Shown: in pieces, positions 12,695 to 24,075 of the stretch | Numbering within the stretch: position 1 is the first letter of the stretch | Layout: every line of letters starts with the position of its first letter | NCBI RefSeq assembly: GCF_027580225.2 | Contig: NW_027395283.1 | Span: 4,716,501 to 4,780,500, forward strand | Length of the DNA: 64,000 bases | DNA from: Misgurnus anguillicaudatus | Taxonomy: Eukaryota > Chordata > Actinopteri > Cypriniformes > Cobitidae | Direction of reading: 5' to 3' | Translations under genes and position numbers: made by a program | Notes under the pieces: generated by a model | Told to the model about the DNA's origin: nothing | Database searches by the model: none | What the model saw: the letters and a program-made list of their open reading frames with translations, nothing else

Positions 12695-15203
12695 TTATTA
12701 TATCTTATTCTTATGTCTGCACATTTTTTCGGCGCGTAACTCGTCCCGCGCGGTTTGTCGTAGACACACGAAAGAGGGCTCAAATTGACCGGTTTATTGA
12801 GGAGAGGTGTGCTATGACTTTTATAAGCGATCGGGTGCAGGATTTCCGAAAGGGGGGCGAAAAACCACCCGAAAAATCCCATTGACTTAACATTGCGCCC
12901 AACTTTGACGGGTCATAGCTCCGCTCGAGAATTTTGTAGAAACATGTGTGTTACAACATTTGAAGAGGGTGGTAGGCTCTGTAAGAACATGGATCACAAT
13001 GGGGTGTAAGTTGTACCCCTGGGGTGTAAGAGTTGCCCAAAAGTGCCCCATTGACTTATAATGGGGCAGGAAACATGCCCATATAAGGGAATAAAACAGT
13101 TCCAGATGGGATATCTTTGCTTTACAGTGTCGTAGAGATAAGTGGGTGGGCTCATTTTACTCGGGCATCCAATCAGTCTCTCAGGATCATCCCAGAGCTA
13201 TTAAGCCACGCCCCTAGCAACAATTTTGGGCACCCTAGCAACATCTCCCATAGACTGCCATTATAAAACGCCCAGATGGATATCTTTGCAGCACAGTGTC
13301 ATAGAGACATGGGGGTGGGCTCATTTTACTCAGACATCCAATCAGTCTCTCAGGATAGTATCAGAGCTATTAAGCCACGCCCCTAGCAACCACTTTTGAG
13401 CACCCTAGCAACATAAAATTCAAACAGTTATATCTCGGCATCAGAACATCGTAGAGACACGGGGGTTGGACCGTTTTTCTTGTGACTCAGAGTGTAATCA
13501 GTGGCAACATCATTGGTCACTACCAAGCCACGCCCCTACCAACCAAAATGAGCACCCTAGCAACATAATAAACAAAGCCTTATATCTCCGCATCAGAACA
13601 TCGTAGAGACAAGGGGGTTGGACCGTTTTACTTGTGACTCAGAGTGTAATCAGTGGCCACATCATTGGTCACTCCCAAGCCACGCCCCTAGCAACCAAAA
13701 TGAGCACCCTAGCAACATAATAAACAAAGCCTTATATCTCCGCATCAGAACATCGTAGAGACACGGGGGTTGGACCGTTTTACTTGTGATTCGGAGTGTA
13801 ATCAGTGGCCACATCATTGGTCACTTCTAAGCCCCGCCCCTAGCAACCAAAATGAGCACCCTAGTAACAGAATAAACAAAGCCTTATATCTCAGCATCAG
13901 AACATCGTAGAGACACGGGGGTTGGACCGTTTTACTTGTGACTCGGAGTGTAATCAGTGGCCACATCATTGGTCACTCCCAAGCCACGCCCCTAGCAACC
14001 AAAATGAGCACCCTAGCAACATAATAAACAAAGCCTTATATCTCCGCATCAGAACATCGTAGAGACACGGGGGTTGGACCGTTTTACTTGTGACTCGGAG
14101 TGTAATCAGTGGCCACATCATTGGTCACTTCTAAGCCCCGCCCCTAGCAACCAAAATGAGCACCCTAGCAACAGAATAAACAAAGTCTTATATCTCAGCA
14201 TCAGAACATCGTAGAGACACGGGGGTTGGACCGTTTTACTTGTGACTCGGAGTGTAATCAGTGGCCACATCATTGGTCACTCCCAAGCCACGCCCCTAGC
14301 AACCAAATATGAGCACCCTAGCAACATAAAATTCAAACAGTAATATCTCGGCATCAGAACATCGTAGAGACACGGGGGTTGGACTGTTTGACTTGTGACT
14401 TGGAGTGTAATCACCAGTGGATGCCAATTTTTTCCCTAGCAACCAAATACAGTACCCTAGCAACAGAGTAAACAAAGCCTTATATCTCCGCATCAGAACA
14501 TCGTAGAGACACGGGGGTTGGACCGTTTGACTCGTGACTCGGAGGGTAATCACTAGTGGATGCCATTTTTTCCCTAGCAACCAAATACAGGACCCTAGCA
14601 ACAGAGTAAACAAAGCCTTATATCTCTGCATCAGAACATCATAGAGACACGGGGGTTGGACCGTTTGACTTGTGACTTGGCGTGTAACAATTGGGTACAC
14701 CATTGGCCACTCCCAAGCCACGCCCCTAGCAACCACTTTTGATTACCCTAGCAACATAAAATTCAAACAGTTATATCTCGGCATCAAAACATCGTAGAGA
14801 CACGGGGGTTGGACCATTTTACTTGTGACTAGGCGTGTAACAATTGGGCACACCATTGGCCACTCCCAAGCCACGCCCCTAGCAACCAAATTTGAGCACC
14901 CTAGCAACAGAATAAACAAAGCCTTATATCTCCGCATCAGAACATCGTAGAGACACAGGGGTTGGACCGTTTGACTCGTGACTCGGAGGGTAATCACTAG
15001 TGGATGCCATTTTTTCCCTAGCAACCAAATACAGTACCCTAGCAACAGAGTAAACAAAGCCTTATATCTCCGCATCAGAACATCGTAGAGACACGGGGGT
15101 TGGACCGTTTTACTTTTGGCTTGGAGTATAATCATATATGGTCCCCAGAATTTTGCCACGGCAAGCACCACTCACATTTTCTTCAGGAAATGTACCTATC
15201 TAG
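12695..15203 (+). mobile_element. Helentron-A unit 6 (with 152-bp subfamily)
   Basis: It lacks the 5' palindrome. From about 13480 to 14290 the monomers belong to a 152-bp subfamily containing ATCAGTGGCCACATCATTGG, then 139-bp monomers return. The 3' end is CTAG at 15200-15203. The segment from 13060 is near-identical to 15560 onward in the next unit. Confidence 0.65.
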
Positions 15204-16600
15204 TTTATTTATTTATTCTTATATCTGGACACTTTTTCGGCGCGTAACTCGTCCCGCACGGTTTGTCGTAGACCAATGAAACAGGGCTCAAAACGACCGG
15301 CTTGTTGAGGACACGTCTTCTATGACTTTTATAAGCGATCGGGTGCAGGATTTCCGAAAGGGGGGCGAAAAACCTGCCGAAAAATCCCATTGACTTAACA
15401 TTGCGCCCAACTTTGACGGGTCATAGCTCCGCTCGAGGATTTTGTAGAAACATGTGGGTTATAACATTTGAAGAGGGGGGTAGACTCTGTAAGAACATAG
15501 ATCACAGTGGGGTGTAAGTTGTACCCCTGGGGTGTAAGAGGCACCCGAAAATTCCCATTGACTTATAATGGGGCAGGAAACATGCCCATATAAGGGAATA
15601 AAACAGTTCCAGATGGGATATCTTTGCTTTACAGTGTCGTAGAGATAAGTGGGTGGGCTCATTTTACTCGGGCATCCAATCAGTCTCTCAGGATCATCCC
15701 AGAGCTATTAAGCCACGCCCCTAGCAACAATTTTGGGCACCCTAGCAACATCTCCCATAGACTGCCATTATAAAATGCCCAGATGGATATCTTTGCAGCA
15801 CAATGTCATAGAGACATGGGGGTGGGCTCATTTTACTCAGACATCCAATCAGTCTCTCAGGATAGTATCAGAGCTATTAAGCCACGCCCCTAGCAACCAC
15901 TTTTGAGCACCCTAGCAACATAAAATTCAAACAGTTATATCTCGGCATCAGAACATCGTAGAGACACGGGGGTTGGACCGTTTTTCTTGTGACTCAGAGT
16001 GTAATCAGTGGCCACATCATTGGTCACTCCCAAGCCACGCCCCTAGCAACCAAAATGAGCACCCTAGCAACATAATAAACAAAGCCTTATATCTCCGCAT
16101 CAGAACATCGTAGAGACACGGGGGTTGGACCGTTTTACTTGTGACTCGGAGTGTAATCAGTGGCCACATCATTGGTCACTTCTAAGCCCCGCCCCTAGCA
16201 ACCAAAATGAGCACCCTAGCAACAGAATAAACAAAGCCTTATATCTCAGCATCAGAACATCGTAGAGACACGGGGGTTGGACCGTTTTACTTGTGAATTG
16301 GAGTGTAATCAGTGGCCACATCATTGGTCACTCCCAAGCCACGCCCCTAGCAACCAAAATGAGCACCCTAGCAACATAATAAACAAAGCCTTATATCTCC
16401 GCATCAGAACATCGTAGAGACACGGGGGTTGGACCGTTTTACTTGTGACTCGGAGTGTAATCAGTGGCCACATCATTGGTCACTTCTAAGCCCCGCCCCT
16501 AGCAACCAAAATGAGCACCCTAGCAACAGAATAAACAAAGTCTTATATCTCAGCATCAGAACATCGTAGAGACACGGGGGTTGGACCATTTTACTTGTGA
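13480..16600 (+). repeat. 152-bp subfamily of the minisatellite, two blocks
   Basis: Blocks 13480-14290 and 15990-16600 have a 152-bp period (GTAATCAG at 16001, 16153, 16305). They contain an AGTGGCCACATCATTGG insert and alternate AAGCCACGCCCC with AAGCCCCGCCCC, suggesting a dimeric higher-order unit. The blocks are near-identical between units 6 and 7, consistent with one duplication. Confidence 0.75.
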
Positions 16601-18490
16601 CTCGGTGTGTAATCACTATGGGATGCCAAATTTTTCCCTAGCAACCAAATACAGTACCCTAGCAACAGAGTAAACAAAGCCTTATATCTCGGCATCAGAA
16701 CATCGTAGAGAAACGGGGGTTGGACCGTTTGACTCGTGACTTGGAGTGTAATCACCAGTGGATGCCATTTTTTTCCCTAGCAACCAAATACAGCACCCTA
16801 GCAACAGAGTAAACAAAGTCTTATATCTCGGCATCAGAACATCGTAGAGACACGGGGGTTGGACCGTTTGACTCGTGACTCAGTGTGTAATCACTATGGG
16901 ATGCCAAATTTTTCCCTAGCAACCAAATACAGTACCCTAGCAACAGAGTAAACAAAGCCTTATATCTCGGCATCAGAACATCGTAGAGAAACGGGGGTTG
17001 GACCGTTTGACTCGTGACTCACAGTGTAATCATTATGGGATGTCATTTTTTCCCTAGCAACCAAATACAGTACCCTAGCAACAGAGTAAACAAAGTCTTA
17101 TATCTCGGCATCAGAACATCGTAGAGACACGGGGGTTGGACCGTTTGACCCGTGACTCGGAGTGTAATCATTATGGGATTCCAATTTTTTCCCTAGCAAC
17201 CAAATACAGTACCCTAGCAACAGAGTAAACAAAGCCTTATATCTCCACATCAGAACATCGTAGAAAGACGGGGGTTGGACCGTTTGACCCGTGACTCAGA
17301 GTGTAATTATTATGGGATGCCAATTTTTTCCCTAGCAACCAAATACAGTACCCTAGCAACAGAGTAAACAAAGCCTTATATCTCAGCATCAGAACATCGT
17401 AGAGACACAGGGGTTGGACTGTTTGACTCGTGACTCGGAGGGTAATCACTAGTGGATGCCAATTTTTTCCCTAGCAACCAAATACAGTACCCTAGCAACA
17501 GAGTAAACAAAGCCTTATATCTCCGCATCAGAACATCATAGAGACACGGGGGTTGGACCATTTGACTCGTGACTCGGAGTGTAATCATTATGGGATGCCA
17601 ATTTTTTCCCTAGCAACCAAATACAGTACCCTAGCAACAGAGTAAACAAAGCCTTATATCTCCGCATCAGAACATCGTAGAGACACGGGGGTTGGACCGT
17701 TTGACTCGTGACTCAAAGTGTAATCATTATGGGATGCCATTTTTTCCCCTAGCAACCAAATACAGTACCCTAGCAACAGAGTAAACAAAGCCTTATATCT
17801 CCGCATCAGAACATCGTAGAGACACGGGGGTTGGACCGTTTGACTCGTGACTCAGAGTGTAATCATTATGGGATGCCATTTTTTCCACTAGCAACCAAAT
17901 ACAGTACCCTAGCAACAGAGTAAACAAAGCCTTATATCTCCGCATCAGAACATCGTAGAGACACGGGGGTTGGACCGTTTGACTCGTGACTCGGAGTGTA
18001 ATCATTATGGAATGCCAATTTTTTCCCTAGCAACCAAATACAGTACCCTAGCAACAGAGTAAACAAAGCCTTATATCTCCGCATCAGAACATCATAGAGA
18101 CACGGGGGTTGGACCGTTTGACTCGTGACTCGGAGTGTAATCACTAGTGGATGGCAATTTTCTCCCTAGCAACCAAATACACTACCCTAGCAACCGAATA
18201 AACAAAGCCTTATATCTCAGCATCAGAACATCGTAGAGACATGGGGGTTGGACCGTTTGACTCATGACCCAGAGTGTAATCACTTTTGGATGTCAAATTT
18301 TCCATAGCAACCAAATACAGTACCCTAGCAACCGAATAAACAAAGCCTTATATCTGTGCATCAGAAAATCGTAGAGACACGGGGTTTGGATCGTTTTACT
18401 CGTGACTGGAAGTATAATCATATACTGTCCCCCGAAATTTGCCACGGCAAGCACCACTTCACATTTTCTTCAGGAAATGTACCTATCTTT
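15204..18490 (+). mobile_element. Helentron-A unit 7 (3' CTAG altered)
   Basis: This is the longest unit, with a 152-bp block (about 15990-16600) then about thirteen 139-bp monomers to 18420. The inverted repeat (18447-18457) and hairpin (18461-18480) are intact, but the expected CTAG reads CTTT at 18487-18490 and runs into TTATTATTA, the point where other elements have joined. Confidence 0.65.
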
Positions 18491-18500
18491 ATTATTATTA

Positions 18501-18616
18501 GTGGTGCTTGCATTTATGAAAGGCATCACTATTACTATTGCTCAGGGATATTATTATTAGTGGTGCTTGCATTTATGCAAGGCATCACTATTACTATTGT
18601 AAAAATTATTATTATT
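18501..18616 (+). mobile_element. Two stacked Helentron-A 5' ends
   Basis: Two copies of the 5' palindrome (from 18501 and from 18560) stand about 59 bp apart. Each is followed by ATCACTATTACTATTG and a TTATTA tract, with no body in between. They are 5'-end-only remnants directly upstream of the family-B unit. Confidence 0.6.
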
Positions 18617-18659
18617 ATGTTGGCTTGAGAAAGCCAACATACTGTTGTTGCACTTAAAC

Positions 18660-18692
<33 letters not shown>
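18660..18692 (+). repeat. (TTA)n microsatellite
   Basis: About 11 TTA units just inside the 5' end of the Helentron-B element. A TTA tract holds the same position in the other Helentron families here. Confidence 0.9.
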
Positions 18693-19019
18693 TTTTTCTT
18701 CTGAGACCAAAATTTCTAACTCTAACTCCTCCTAGAGCTTTTAAGCTACAGCCACCAAACTTTGCACAGACCTTCAGTCTGATCTGAGGAGGTGTGCTAT
18801 ATCTTTTCTAAGGGATCGGACTTACGGTTCTCCTAAACCGTCCGATCAAACATCCCAAAAAAATCCCATAGACTTACATTCATAGAATGTTTAGGCTGAG
18901 TGTTTATTTTCAAATTCTAACTGTCAACTCTCACTCATACAAATACATTACATCATCTCTCAACCTCTCTCAGTCTATCTCTGTCTCACAAAACTCACTC
19001 AATAGCACAGACAAACACA

Positions 19020-19164
19020 ACTACACACACACACAACCACACAGACACACAATCACACACAACTACACACAGACACACAACTACACACAGACACACAAAT
19101 ACACACACAAACACAAAATTATATATAACATACATCCACAAAAACACAGACTCACACACGCACA

Positions 19165-19236
<72 letters not shown>

Positions 19237-19335
19237 CCACACACACACACACACACACAGACACACAACCACAAAATTACACACACAAACACAATATTAC
19301 ACACCCAATCATACTCACACAAACACACACATAAA
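19020..19335 (+). repeat. (CA)n-rich tract
   Basis: An uninterrupted (CA)n core at about 19165-19234 is flanked by imperfect ACACACAnnC repeats. It gives spurious His/Thr frames on the plus strand and Cys/Val frames on the minus strand. Confidence 0.9.
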
Positions 19336-20245
19336 TGTCCCAACTGCCCTAAATGCCCCATCTGCCCCATTCTGCCCCAAATGCCTCAAATAACCTAACC
19401 GCCCCATTTTGCCCCATTTGCCCCAACTGGCCAATTCTGCTCCAAATGCCTCATCTGCCCTAAATGCCCCATCTGCCCCAAATGCCCCGTCTGCCCCAAC
19501 TACCCAATTCTGCCCCAAATGCCCCAACTACCCTAAATGCCCCATCTGCCCCAAACACCCAATTCTGCCCCAACTGCCCCATCTGCCCCAAATGCCCCGT
19601 CTGCCCCAACTACCCAATTCTGCCCAACTGCCCCATTCTGCCCCAACTGCCCTAAATGCCCCATCTGCCCTAAATGCCCCATCTGCCCCATTCTGCCCTA
19701 AATGCCCCAACTGCCCTAAATGCCCCAACTGCCCTAAATGCCCCAACTGCCTCATCTGCCCCATTCTGCCCCAAATGCCCTAAATGCCCCAACTGCCCTA
19801 AATGCCCCAACTGCCCTAAATGCCCCATCTGCCCTAAATGCCCCATCTGCCCTATTCTGCCCAAACTGCCCTAAATGCCTCAAATGCCCCAACTGCCTCA
19901 TCTGCCCCATTCTGCCCTAAATGCCCCATCTGCCCTAAATGCCCCATCTGCCCTATTCTGCCCAAACTGCCCTAAATGCCTCAAATGCCCCAACTGCCTC
20001 ATCTGCCCCATTCTGCCCTAAATGCCCCATCTGCCCTAAATGCCCCATTCTGCCCAAATTGCCCTAAATGCCTCAAATGCCCCAACTGCCTCATCTGCCC
20101 CAATTATCCAATTCTACCCCAAATGCCCCAACTGCTCTAATTGCCCCATCTGCCCCAAGTGCCCCATTCTGCCCCAACTGCCCAATTCTGCCCCAACTAA
20201 CCCATCTGCCCCAACTAACTTAACTGCCCCAACTGCAGCTCCATC
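19336..20245 (+). repeat. TGCCCC minisatellite (G-quadruplex-prone on minus strand)
   Basis: Irregular repeats of CTGCCCC and AAATGCCCC / AAATGCCCTAA, about 9-11 bp each, fill the 3' half of the Helentron-B interior. The minus strand is a succession of GGG/GGGG runs spaced 5-6 bases apart. Long frames rich in NAPSAP or CPNCPKCP are artefacts of the repeat. Confidence 0.9.
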
Positions 20246-20312
20246 TATTACTCTCAGACTAGGCTTTCTCAAGCCAACATAAAGTTTGTTCACAAACTTT
20301 AACCTCATCTAG

Positions 20313-22224
20313 TTATATTTTATTCTTACATCTGCACGTTTTTTCGGCACCTAACTCGTCCCGCACGGTTTGTCGTAGACCCATGAAAGAGGGCTCAAAT
20401 CGACCGGCTTATTGAGGAGAGGTGTGCTATGACTTTTATAAGCGATCGGGTGCAGGATTTCCGAAAGGGGGGCGAAAAACCACCCGAAAAATCCCATTGA
20501 CTTAACATTGCGCCCAACTTTGACGAGTCATAGCTCCGCTCGAGGATTTTGTAGAAACATGTGGGTTACAACATTTGAAGAGGGTGGTAGGCTCTGTAAG
20601 AACATACATCACATTGGGGTGTAAGTTGTACCCCTGGGGTGTAAGAGGCGCCCAAAAGTGCCCCAATGAAAAGTCAATGGGGGAAAATCCCATAGACTTA
20701 ACATTGCAAAAACTTTGACGGGTCATAGGTACGAGCGAGATTTTTGTAGAAACATGTGGGTTAATACATTTGAAGAGGGTAGTATGCTCTCTAAGAATAT
20801 ACATCACATTGGGGTGTAAGTTGTACCCCTGGGGTGTAAGAGGCACCCGAAATTTCCCATTCAAAGTCAATGGGCGAAAATCCCATAGACTTTACATTGC
20901 GAAAAACTTTGACGGGTCATAGGTCCGAGCGAGGATTTCGTAGAACCATGTGGGTCACAACATTTGAAGAGGGTGCTAGACTCTTTCAGGACGTCCCCCA
21001 CAATGGGGTGTAAGGTTACCCTAGCAACCATTTTGGGCACCCTAGCAACCTATCCCATAGACTGCCATTATAAAATGCCCAGATGGATATCTTTGCACCA
21101 CAGTGTCATAGAGACATGGGGGTGGGCTCATTTTACTCAGGCATCCAATCAATCTCTCAGGATCCTTAAAGACTTACTAAGCCACGCCCCTAGCAACCAC
21201 TTTTGAGCACCCTAGCAACATAATATTCAAACAGTTATATCTCGGCATCAGAACATCGTAGAGACACGGGGGTTGGACCGTTTTACTTGTGACTAGGGGT
21301 GTAACAATTGGGCACATAATTGGCCACTCCCAAGCCACGCCCCTAGCAACCAAATTTGAGCACCCTAGCAACCGAATAAACTAAGCCTTATATCTCCGCA
21401 TCAGAACATCGTAGAGACACGGGGGTTGGACCGTTTGACTCGTGACTTGGAGGGTAATCAGTAGTGGATGCCAATTTTTTCCCTAGCAACCAAATACAGT
21501 ACCCTAGCAACAGAGTAAACAAAGCCTTATATCTCCGCATCAGAACATCGTAGAGACATGGGGTTTGGACCGTTTGACTCATGACTCGGAGGGTAATCAC
21601 TAGTGGATGCCATTTTTTTCCCTAGCAACCAAATACAGTACCCTAGCAACAGAGTAAACAAAGCCTTATATCTCCGCATCAGAACATCGTAGAGACACAG
21701 GGTTTGGACCGTTTGACTCGTGACTCGGAGGGTAATCACTAGTGGATGCCATTTTTTTCCCTAGCAACCAAATACAGTTCCCTAGCAACAGAGTAAACAA
21801 AGCCTTATATCTCCGCATCAGAACATCGTAGAGACACGGGGGTTGGACCGTTTGACTCGTGACTCGGAGGGTAATCACTAGTGGATGCCAATTTTTTCCC
21901 TAGCAACCAAATACAGTACCCTAGCAACAGAGTAAACAAAGCCTTATATCTCCGCATCAGAACATTGTACAGACACGGGGGTTGGACCGTTTGACTCGTG
22001 ACTCGGAGGGTAATCACTAGTGGATGGCAATTTTTTCCCTAGCAACCAAATTCAGTACCCTAGCAACCAGATAAACATAGCCTTATATCTCAGCATCAGA
22101 ACATCGTAGAGACACGGGAGTTGGATCGTTTTACTTTTGGCTTGGAGTATAATCATATATGTTACCCAGAATTTTGCCACGGCAAGCACCACTCACATTT
22201 TCTTCAGGAAATGTACCTATCTAG
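20313..22224 (+). mobile_element. Helentron-A unit 8 (5' palindrome missing)
   Basis: It follows the family-B CTAG directly with TTATATTTTATTCTTAC, identical to the start of unit 5. ~196-bp repeats run 20500-20960 and about seven 139-bp monomers run 21180-22150. The 3' end is CTAG at 22221-22224. Confidence 0.65.
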
Positions 22225-24075
22225 TTATTTTTCTTATATTCTGGACAAAATTTCGGCGCGTAACTCGTCCCGCACGGTTTGCCGTAGTCCCATGAAAGAG
22301 GGCTCAAGTTGACCGGATTATTGAGGAGAGGTGTGCTATGACTTTTATAAGCGATCGGGTGCAGGATTTCCCAAAGGGGGGCGAAAAACCACCCGAAAAA
22401 TCCCATTGACTTAACATTGCGCCAAACTTTGACGGGACATAGCTCCGCTCGGGGATTTTGTAGAAACATGTGGGTTACATTATTTGAAGAGGGTGGTAGG
22501 CTCTGTAAGAACATACATGACATTGGGGTGTAAGTTGTACCCCTGGGGTGTAAGAGGCACCCGAAAATTCCCATTGACTTATAATGGGGCAGGAAACATG
22601 CCCATATAAGGGAATAAATCAGTTCCAGATGGGATATCTTTGCTTTACAGTGTCGTAGAGATAAGTGGGTGGGCTCATTTTACTCGGGCATCCAATCAGT
22701 CTCTCAGGATCATCCCAGAGCTATTAAGCCACGCCCCTAGCAACAATTTTGGGCACCCTAGCAACATCTCCCATAGACTGCCATTATAAAATGCCCAGAT
22801 GGATATCTTTGCACCACAGTGTCATAGAGACATGGGGGTGGGCTCATTTTACTCAGGCATCCAACCAGTCTCTCAGGATCACCTCAGATCTATTAAGCCA
22901 CGCCCCTAGCAACCACTTTTGAGCACCCTAGCAACATAAAATTCAAACAGTTATATCTCAGCATCAGAACATCGTAGAGACACGGGGGTTGGACCGTTTG
23001 ACTCGTGACTCAGAGTGTAATCACTAGTGGATGCCATTTTTTCCCCTAGCAACCAAATACAGTACCCTAGCAACAGAGTAAACAAAGCCTTATATCTCCG
23101 CATCAGAACATCATAGAGACACGGGGGTTGGACCGTTTGACTCGTGACTCAGAGTGTAATCACTATGGGATGCCAATTTTTTCCCTAGCAACCAAATACA
23201 GTACCTTAGCAACAGAGTAAACAAAGACTTATATCTCCGCATCAGAACATCGTAGAGACACGGGGGTTGGACCGTTTGACTCGTGACTCGGAGGGTAATC
23301 ACTAGTGGATGCCATTTTTTCCCCTAGCAACCAAATACAGCTCCCTAGCAACAGAGTAAACAAAGCCTTATATCTCCGCATCAGAACATCGTAGAGACAC
23401 GGGGGTTGGACCGTTTGACTCGTGACTCGGAGGGTAATCACTAGTGGATGCCATTTTTTCCCCTAGCAACCAAATACAGCTCCCTAGCAACAGAGTAAAC
23501 AAAGCCTTATATCTCGGCACCAGAACATCGTAGAGACACAGGGGTTGGAACGTTTGACTCGTGACTCAGAGGGTAATCACCAGTGGATGCCAATTTTCCC
23601 CCCTAGCAACCAAATACAGTACCCTAGCAACAGTGTAAACAAAGCCTTATATCTCCGCATCAGAACATCGTAGAGACACGGGGGTTGGACCGTTTGACTT
23701 GTGACTTGGAGTGTAATCACCAGTGGATGCCAATTTTCCCACTAGCAACCAAATACAGTACCCTAGCAACAGAGTAAACAAAGCCTTATATCTCCGCATC
23801 AGAACTTCGTACAGACACGGGGGTTGGACCGTTTGACTCGTGACTCGGAGGGTAATCACTAGTGGATGGCAAATTTTCCCTAGCAACCAAATACAGTACC
23901 CTAGCAACAGAGTAAACACAGCCTTATATCTCCGCATCAGAACATCGTAGAGACACGGGAGTTGGATCGTTTTACTTTTGGCATGGAGTATAATCATATA
24001 TGTTCCCCAGAATTTTGCCACGGCAAGCACCACTCACATTTTCTTCAGGAAATGTACCTAAATGTACCTATCTAG
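22225..24075 (+). mobile_element. Helentron-A unit 9
   Basis: It lacks the 5' palindrome. About nine monomers run 22730-23990. Before the 3' CTAG (24072-24075) the decamer AATGTACCTA is duplicated, so the spacing between hairpin and terminus is 10 bp longer than in other units. Confidence 0.65.

Larger units (their letters stand above)
18617..20312 (+). mobile_element. Helentron-B element, complete
   Basis: The 5' end (18617-18640) is a self-complementary palindrome beginning ATGTTGGCTTGAGAAAGC. Its exact 18-bp complement lies at 20263-20280, followed by hairpin AAAGTTTG-TTCA-CAAACTTT (20281-20300), AACCTCAT and CTAG (20309-20312). The interior has a TTA microsatellite, a block with GAGGTGTGCTAT homologous to family A (near 18790), a CA repeat and a TGCCCC minisatellite. 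There is no coding potential. The shared layout with family A but different terminal sequences makes it a sister family. Confidence 0.75.

Noticed and set aside
767..18144. Dozens of minus-strand frames of 60-146 residues with RYKALFTLLLGYCIWLLG
   Set aside because: They recur every 139 bp and end at monomer boundaries. They are translations of the minisatellite, with no independent start context or conserved termini.
18887..20308. Frames rich in THTHTH, CVCVCV, NAPSAP and LGQLGHLG
   Set aside because: Low-complexity translation of (CA)n and TGCCCC repeats in a transposon. Both strands and several frames stay open, as expected from repeats lacking stops.
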